DNA from: Acidimicrobiales bacterium
Lineage (GTDB): Bacteria > Actinomycetota > Acidimicrobiia > Acidimicrobiales > DASWMK01
Assembly: GCA_036399815.1 (NCBI GenBank)
Contig: DASWMK010000137.1
Span: 1 to 34,634 of the forward strand
Direction of reading: 5' to 3'
Length of the DNA: 34,634 bases
Below, in pieces: positions 29,930 to 34,634 of this stretch. Position 1 is the stretch's first letter, and each line of letters opens with the position of its first letter. A program made the translations under genes and the position numbers. The notes beneath the pieces were generated by a model. The model had not been told where the DNA came from. It worked only from the letters and a program-made list of their open reading frames with translations, and did no database searches.

Positions 29930-31461
29930 CACCGGGCTCCGGCGAAGAGGAGGGACTTGACGACGACGGGCACGACCCCGGCCGGGCGGAGCACCTCGCC
30001 GACGTCGACGTAGTCGAGGTCGCCGAGGGCCAGCCCGTCGAGGCACACGACCGGGCGGGGGCAGCCCAGCTCCGTCCGGAGGATGCGGCCGACGGCCATG
30101 CCGACGTCGCCGTCGAGGAGGATGACGAGGGGCGAGCCGCCGGGGAGGGCGGCCGTCCCGTCGAGCACGGCCCGCGCCAGCGCCAGCAGCCGACGGTGGC
30201 TGGGCGGGCCGGTGAAGGGGACGGCGACGGCCACGACGGGCGGAAGCCGGTCCTCCACGGCGAGGCGGTCGACGGCCCGGCGGACGGCACCGGCGTCGAC
30301 GACCTCCCCGTCGGCCACCGCCGGGCGCACGACCGGGACGTTGCGGAGGGGCAGCACCGCCTCGCCGCCGAGCTCGATGGTCGACCCGCTCACCTGCGCG
30401 GTGAACTGGGACGCGCCCACCACCGTCGCCCTGATCCCCTCGCCGGCGTCCTCCACCGGCAGGCCGGCCAGGCCGGCGTCGACGGCCCGGCGCAGGTGGG
30501 CGGCGAGGCGGGGGGCGAGGTCGCCGAAGTGGCGCCGCTCCCGGCCGAACAGGTACTCGGCCACGCCGCCGGACACGGTCACCACCTCGGGGCGGGGCGA
30601 CGTGGGCAGGGGCTCGGTGAGGGCGACGGCCGGCCCCGGCGCCGGCAGCGGGCGGCCCTGGACGGCGGCCACGAGCACGGTGGCCATGGTCGCGGCGATG
30701 GCGTCCTCCTCGCCCTCCCCGAGCCGGTCGCCGACCTCGACGGCCACCCCGGTGGCCGCGGCGGCCGCCCGCCCGGCGTCCTCCAGCCGCACGACCCGGC
30801 GGTCGCCGTCCAGGGCGATCAGCCGGCCGCCCACGGCGACGGCCGCGGTCGCCAGCACGGCCCCGTCCCGGACGAGCGCCAGCTTGGTGGTGCCCCCGCC
30901 GACGTCGACGTGGAGGTGGGTGCGGCGGTCGCGGCGGGACCGGGCCACGGCGCCCGACCCGTGGGCGGCGAGGATCGCCTCCAGGTGGTGGCCGGCGGTG
31001 GCGCACACGAACCGGCCCGACTCGGCGGCGAACCGGCGGGCCAGCGCCTCGGCGTTCGCCCGCCGCAGCGCCTCGCCGGTGAGGATCACGGCGCCGGTGT
31101 CCACGTCGGCCGGCCCGATCCCGGCGTCCGCGTACGCCTTGCCGACGAGCGCCTCGATGCCGTCGACGTCGATCAGCCCGTCGTCCCGGTACGGGGTGAG
31201 CACCACGTCGGAGCGGTGGAGCACGGCCCGGTCGACGACCACGAACCGGCTCGACAGCGCCGTCCCCGCCCGCTGGAGCACGACCCGGGAGACCATCAGG
31301 TGCGACGTGGACGAGCCGACGTCGAGCCCGACGGTGGTGAGCTCGAGGGTGTCGGCCCGCCACAGCGGGTCGCCCCGCTCGGTCACCTCCGGGCCGTGGT
31401 GATGGTCGTGATCGTGATGGTCGTGATGGTGATGGTGGTGGTGCCCGTCCCCGCCGGCCAT
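29929..31461 (-). CDS. eutA: EutA-like reactivating ATPase with histidine-rich N-terminus
   Basis: This 510-residue protein resembles EutA, the actin/Hsp70-fold ATPase that restores ethanolamine ammonia-lyase by swapping damaged cobalamin. Phosphate loop 1 is GLDVGSSTSHLMVSR (45-59), then IDVDGIEALVGKAYADAG, the family block DTGAVILTGEALRRANAEAL (121-140), FVCATAGHHLEA, GSGAVARS and phosphate loop 2 VDVGGGTTKLAL (185-196). Unusually, residues 7-22 contain 13 histidines and 3 aspartates, a likely metal-binding tail. No lyase genes (eutB, eutC) are near; its neighbours are cupins, a UbiD system and an amidohydrolase. I infer it activates, repairs or loads metal into one of these. The ATG is 4 bases after the previous stop. 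Confidence 0.82.
   Translation of the reverse strand: MAGGDGHHHHHHHDHHDHDHHHGPEVTERGDPLWRADTLELTTVGLDVGSSTSHLMVSRVVLQRAGTALSSRFVVVDRAVLHRSDVVLTPYRDDGLIDVDGIEALVGKAYADAGIGPADVDTGAVILTGEALRRANAEALARRFAAESGRFVCATAGHHLEAILAAHGSGAVARSRRDRRTHLHVDVGGGTTKLALVRDGAVLATAAVAVGGRLIALDGDRRVVRLEDAGRAAAAATGVAVEVGDRLGEGEEDAIAATMATVLVAAVQGRPLPAPGPAVALTEPLPTSPRPEVVTVSGGVAEYLFGRERRHFGDLAPRLAAHLRRAVDAGLAGLPVEDAGEGIRATVVGASQFTAQVSGSTIELGGEAVLPLRNVPVVRPAVADGEVVDAGAVRRAVDRLAVEDRLPPVVAVAVPFTGPPSHRRLLALARAVLDGTAALPGGSPLVILLDGDVGMAVGRILRTELGCPRPVVCLDGLALGDLDYVDVGEVLRPAGVVPVVVKSLLFAGAR
31396..31443 (-). repeat. CAC/CAT repeat encoding the histidine-rich tail
   Basis: Sixteen codons in a row are His or Asp (13 His, 3 Asp), seen on the plus strand as GTGATG/GTGGTG repeats. 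This simple-sequence tract lies at codons 7-22 of the EutA-like gene and could vary in length by slippage in multiples of three bases. Confidence 0.85.
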
Positions 31462-31465
31462 GGCG

Positions 31466-32551
31466 TCAGCCGGTGCGGGCCGGCATCCGGCACTCCACGC
31501 CGTTCTTCGCCAGCTCGGCCTCGAACGTCGCCCGGATGGACGGGTCCTCGTCCTCGTACTCGATCTGGTCGCCGCCCTCCTTCACGTCCTTGGTGATCCC
31601 GAGGTAGTTGAACATGTGGTACTTCGAGCTGCCCCAGCGGATCGGCATGTACCGGGCCGGCTCGGCGCCGACGTTGAAGTGCTGGTGGAACCACATGTCC
31701 GGGGGCACGAACACCGAGCCCTCCTTCCAGTCCACCCGCTCGAGGGGCCGGCCCTCCCGCCACATCAGGGTGTAGCCCTTGCCCGACAGCACCACGATGT
31801 GGGCGCCCGGCCCGTGGCGGTGGGCCTTCTTGTAGGTGCCGACCGGGAACTCCGAGACGCTCGCGCACATGGTCGAGTCGGCCAGCTCGAAGAAGGCGTT
31901 GCGGCCGCCGGCGCCCCGCTCGCTCCAGTCCTGGAGGGCGAAGCCGCCGACGTCGGGGACGAAGTTCGTCTCCCAGATCCGGCCTGGGTGCTGGCGCCCC
32001 TCGCCGGAGAAGTAGGCCTCGTCGTCGGGCCGGAACCGGTCGGTGAACCGGAACGGGTTGTCGAAGAGGAACTCCCGGTTGTGGAACAGGTCGAGCATCA
32101 GCGGCGCCGTCGTCACCGCGTAGAAGCGGGCGGGCACGTCGCCCGACGTGTTGAAGTGCTGGTACCAGGCGTTGAGCGGGACGGCGAACAGGCTGCCGGC
32201 CTTCCACTCGAACTGGTGGCGGGGGCCGTCGTCGAGCCAGACGGCCGTTGCCCCCTGCCCGCTCAGCACGAACACGAACAGCTCGAACAGGTGGCGCCTC
32301 GCGTTGAGCTCGCCGCCCGGGGGGATCTCGGCCACGTAGGCGTCGTTGGTGCGGCCCGACCCGTAGAGGTCGACGAAGGACGCCGGCCCGCCGAGCCAGT
32401 CCCAGTGGGCCAGCTCGACGGTGCGGAGGTCGGGCACCGAGAACCCGCGCACCACGGGGATGCCCTGCTCGGCGACCCACTGCTCGTACGGGCTCGTCTC
32501 GTAGCCGGCGAGCATGAAGCTGCGCCGGAGGTCGTCCTCGAAGCTGCTCAT
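31466..32551 (-). CDS. Bicupin protein (first of the cluster)
   Basis: This 361-residue protein has two cupin barrels. The first includes NARRHLFELFVFVLSGQGATAVW and the distal block NAWYQHFNTSG. The second has KKAHRHGPGAHIVVLSGKGYTLMW and PPDMWFHQHFNVGAEPARY. The second site has a fuller set of histidines (AHRHGPGAH, plus HQHFN), while the first barrel has only one of the usual proximal histidines, so the second is the more likely catalytic site. It shares the H-x-H-F-N turn with the other bicupin in the cluster (VHRHFN), suggesting a common origin. The function is unknown; dioxygenase, decarboxylase and isomerase are all possible. It follows the cyclodeaminase-like gene by 22 bases, with GAGGGAG before its ATG, and precedes the EutA-like gene by 4. 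Confidence 0.8.
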   Translation of the reverse strand: MSSFEDDLRRSFMLAGYETSPYEQWVAEQGIPVVRGFSVPDLRTVELAHWDWLGGPASFVDLYGSGRTNDAYVAEIPPGGELNARRHLFELFVFVLSGQGATAVWLDDGPRHQFEWKAGSLFAVPLNAWYQHFNTSGDVPARFYAVTTAPLMLDLFHNREFLFDNPFRFTDRFRPDDEAYFSGEGRQHPGRIWETNFVPDVGGFALQDWSERGAGGRNAFFELADSTMCASVSEFPVGTYKKAHRHGPGAHIVVLSGKGYTLMWREGRPLERVDWKEGSVFVPPDMWFHQHFNVGAEPARYMPIRWGSSKYHMFNYLGITKDVKEGGDQIEYEDEDPSIRATFEAELAKNGVECRMPARTG

Positions 32552-32573
32552 CGATCTCCCTCGTGCGTCGCGG

Positions 32574-33689
32574 TCAGTTCTTCACGTCCTGGAGGAACCA
32601 CTCGGTCGGCAGCTCCCGCCCGAGCCCGGCCTCCCTGGCCCGCCGGTACGCCACCGCGCCGACGGCCGCGAACTGGAGGCCGTGGTTCCCGATGTTGTGC
32701 CAGAACGTCACCTGCTCGTCGCTCGTGCGCCCCGAGACCTCGCCCCGCAGGTGGTCGGCGAAGGTCGGGAGGCGCATGTCGTAGCCCATCTCGTGCTCCT
32801 TGCCCGACGGCAGCCGGGCCAGCTCCTCGTCCGAGCCGGCGGCGATGGCGACCGGGCTGTGGCCCCGGCCGAGCACGACCCGGTCGAGGTCGGCGATGCC
32901 CTTCGGCCAGCCGGACACGCCCTGCTTGATGCGGACCTCGCAGCGCTCGAACACCTCGCGGGAGATCTCCGCCGGGCCCACGTTGGTGAGGTGCTGGCCC
33001 GGCTCCAGCCACTCGGCCCGCAGGGTGGGCGCCATGGACGACGTGCACGTGGCGACGATGTCCACCCCGGCGACGGCCTCCTCGGGCGAGTCGACCGGTC
33101 GCACCTCGAAGCCGAGCCGGTCCTCCATCTCCTTGGCGAAGGCCTCCTTGTGCCCCGGCGTCGGGCTCCACACCTTGGCCAGGGTGACCGGCCGCACGGC
33201 CCGGAAGGCGTCGAGGTAGACGCGGGCCATCCCGCCGCTGCCGAGCATGCCGACCGTCGACGACCCCTCCCGGGACAGCAGCCGGGCGCCGATGCCGGCC
33301 CCGCCGCCCACCCGCAGGTGCTGGATCACGCCGTCGTTGAGGATGGCCAGCGGCTCGCCGTCCTTCGTGCTGAACAGCAGCACGAGGCCGCAGTAGAGGC
33401 CGGGGCGGACGCAGTACTTCGTCTCGTACCACCGGCCGTGCTCGTCGCGCGGCCACGAGATGACGTCGGACTTCAGGCGGATGGCGTACACGCCCTCGGA
33501 CGCGATCGCGCCCTCCATGTTCCCCGGGCGGTAGTACTCGCCCGGGTCGTCGTTCGGCACGTACAGGTCGAAGCGCGGGCGGTTGATCGCGTCGCCGGTG
33601 AGCAGGCCCCTGAAGGCCTTCTCCTGGCTCTCGATGCAGTCCTCGATCGAGAGGACCCGCTCGACGACCTCGTTGTCGATCAGCAGCAT
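32574..33689 (-). CDS. Ornithine cyclodeaminase / mu-crystallin family protein
   Basis: This 371-residue protein has a Rossmann NAD(P)-binding motif MLGSGGMAR (148-156). It also has the family's substrate-side blocks: RLKSD with Lys73, LLFSTKDGEPLAILNDG, IQHLRVGGGAGIGARLL and VGPAEISREVFERCEVRI. The family includes ornithine cyclodeaminase, alanine dehydrogenase and cyclic ketimine reductases, so it probably oxidises, reduces or deaminates an amino or imino acid. It is longer than typical members (about 310-350), with an insertion around residues 41-100 (YVPNDDPGEYYRPG). The ATG start comes 3 bases after the amidohydrolase stop. In this pathway it may act on a nitrogen-containing intermediate, by inference. 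Confidence 0.85.
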   Translation of the reverse strand: MLLIDNEVVERVLSIEDCIESQEKAFRGLLTGDAINRPRFDLYVPNDDPGEYYRPGNMEGAIASEGVYAIRLKSDVISWPRDEHGRWYETKYCVRPGLYCGLVLLFSTKDGEPLAILNDGVIQHLRVGGGAGIGARLLSREGSSTVGMLGSGGMARVYLDAFRAVRPVTLAKVWSPTPGHKEAFAKEMEDRLGFEVRPVDSPEEAVAGVDIVATCTSSMAPTLRAEWLEPGQHLTNVGPAEISREVFERCEVRIKQGVSGWPKGIADLDRVVLGRGHSPVAIAAGSDEELARLPSGKEHEMGYDMRLPTFADHLRGEVSGRTSDEQVTFWHNIGNHGLQFAAVGAVAYRRAREAGLGRELPTEWFLQDVKN

Positions 33690-33692
33690 CGG

Positions 33693-34634
33693 TCAGGCTC
33701 CGTAGAGGCGCTCGGCGTTGGCGGACAGGACGAGGTGGCGCTCGTCGGCGGGCAGCGGGGCGAGGGCGGCGGCCACCGCCTCGCCGCTCGCCGGCCACGT
33801 CGACGTGCCCAGGGGGAAGTTGGTGGCCCACAGCACCCGCTCGGGCCGCACCTTGCCGTCGCGGTCGGGCCGCACCGGCTCGTACGAGCCGACGAGGTGG
33901 CACTGGCGGGCGAACACCTCGGACGGCAGCAGCGGGTAGGTGTCGACGTTCAGCCGGTCGACCTGGACGAGGTAGTCCATGGTCTCGAGGGTGAACGCCC
34001 CCCACCCGACGGAGTCCTCGGCGAACACGACCATCAGGTCGGGGTGGGGCACGAGGAGCTGGGACAGCAGGTAGTTGGCCATCACGAGGGCGGAGCTGAA
34101 CGGCCGGGTGACCGACTCGAAGGCGTCGGCCACCTCGGGCGGGAAGCCGGCCCACGGCGGGGCCTGGAGCTGGGGGGCGCCGCCGGCGTGGAAGGCGACC
34201 GGCACGCCGGCGGCGGCGACGGCGTCCCAGAGGCGGCCGTAGCCGGGGTCGCCCACGTCGGGCACGTCGCGGAGCGACGACGGCAGCGCGGGGTAGACGA
34301 CCCCCCGGTGGCCGAGGCCCACGGCCCGCTCCAGCTCGGCCACGGCCGCCTCGGGCGGCCACAGCGGGAGCAGGCACTGGGGGACGAAGCGGTCGCTGGC
34401 CGCCGCCCACTCCTCGACCAGCCAGTCGTTCCAGGCCCGCACGCACGCCTGCTCCAGCTCGGGGTCGGCGAGGCGGCCGAGCGCCTCGCCGGCCAGCCCG
34501 GCGACCGTCGGGTACAGCACCGAGGCGTCGACCCCGTCGTCGTCCATGGCCGCCAGGCGGGCGGCCGGGTCCCACGCCGCCCGCGGCACGTCGGGCCACC
34601 GGTGGGGCTCGGGGTCGTCGTCGGCCAGCAGGGC
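33693..34634 (-). CDS. Amidohydrolase_2-family protein, 5' end outside window
   Basis: The frame is open to the right edge, so the N-terminus, including the expected metal-binding H-x-H, lies beyond it; 313 residues are visible. Recognisable blocks are MDDDGVDASVLYPTVAG, RFVPQCLLPLWPPEAAVAELERAV, the metal histidine in VPVAFHAGG, VVFAEDSVGWGAF and VLWATNFPLGTSTWP. Family members (PF04909) include hydrolases and non-oxidative decarboxylases such as ACMSD. At the last motif, the usual metal Asp of SDYPH is Asn (ATNFP) and the His is Leu, suggesting a changed metal site. A GTG 15 codons inside the visible frame is an unlikely start, as it falls mid-domain. It is the first visible gene of the nine-gene run. 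Confidence 0.85.
   Translation of the reverse strand, partial: ALLADDDPEPHRWPDVPRAAWDPAARLAAMDDDGVDASVLYPTVAGLAGEALGRLADPELEQACVRAWNDWLVEEWAAASDRFVPQCLLPLWPPEAAVAELERAVGLGHRGVVYPALPSSLRDVPDVGDPGYGRLWDAVAAAGVPVAFHAGGAPQLQAPPWAGFPPEVADAFESVTRPFSSALVMANYLLSQLLVPHPDLMVVFAEDSVGWGAFTLETMDYLVQVDRLNVDTYPLLPSEVFARQCHLVGSYEPVRPDRDGKVRPERVLWATNFPLGTSTWPASGEAVAAALAPLPADERHLVLSANAERLYGA

Noticed and set aside
29929-31461. Ethanolamine utilisation locus
   Set aside because: Only the EutA-like protein is present. EutB, EutC, shell proteins and aldehyde dehydrogenase are absent, and the neighbours point to another pathway.
1-34634. CRISPR arrays, tRNA/rRNA genes, insertion sequences, phage genes
   Set aside because: No regularly spaced repeats, no tRNA cloverleaf or rRNA-like stretch, no transposase or integrase, and no terminal inverted repeats were seen. 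Small RNAs cannot be excluded by eye.

Overview
The window is about 34.6 kb of very GC-rich DNA (I estimate over 70% GC by eye), densely packed with coding sequence on both strands. Many genes start with GTG and overlap their neighbours by 4 bases (GTGA). Several genes have a TANNNT box 6-8 bases before the start codon and no Shine-Dalgarno site, as in leaderless transcripts. The two ABC-transporter lipoproteins carry an acidic tail (CGGDDDD) straight after the lipobox. Together these point to an actinobacterium. The style suits Acidimicrobiia or a neighbouring class, but that placement is a guess. I see no rRNA, tRNA, CRISPR, insertion sequence or prophage gene; it reads as ordinary chromosome.

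Layout. 1-6.3 kb holds single genes: the 3' end of an unidentified gene, a haem-oxygenase-like diiron oxidase, a HAD phosphatase, a GAF-SpoIIE phosphatase, a DUF3500 protein, a hotdog thioesterase, and a coupled glycosyltransferase/inositol-phosphatase-family pair. 6.3-10.2 kb is a four-gene minus-strand run: ATP-dependent DNA ligase, LigD-type polymerase/primase and two ferritin-like proteins. 10.2-13.5 kb has two small proteins of unknown function (DUF1269, DUF2231) and a MarR regulator divergent from a ClC-CBS chloride transporter, with a clear pair of operators between them. A lone cytochrome P450 follows at 13.5-14.7 kb.

15.1-18.5 kb is a sugar ABC transporter operon (xylose-type binding protein, single-domain ATPase, permease) ending in a YjbR-family protein. 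18.6-20.5 kb is phenylalanine 4-hydroxylase coupled to a winged-helix protein that seems to start at CTG. A divergent Lrp/AsnC regulator follows, then a ferric-iron-type ABC transporter (21.1-25.2 kb).

25.2 kb to the right edge is the most interesting part: at least nine minus-strand genes with almost no space between them. In transcription order they encode an amidohydrolase (cut by the window edge), an ornithine-cyclodeaminase-family protein, a bicupin, an EutA-like ATPase with a histidine-rich N-terminus, an MFS transporter, a second bicupin, a UbiD decarboxylase, a UbiX prenyl-FMN synthase and an FMN-split-barrel protein. This looks like one pathway that imports and breaks down (or modifies) a carboxylated compound using prenylated-FMN decarboxylation and cupin metalloenzymes. 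The EutA-like protein is present without any ethanolamine ammonia-lyase, so its client here is unknown. I know of no described pathway with this gene set.
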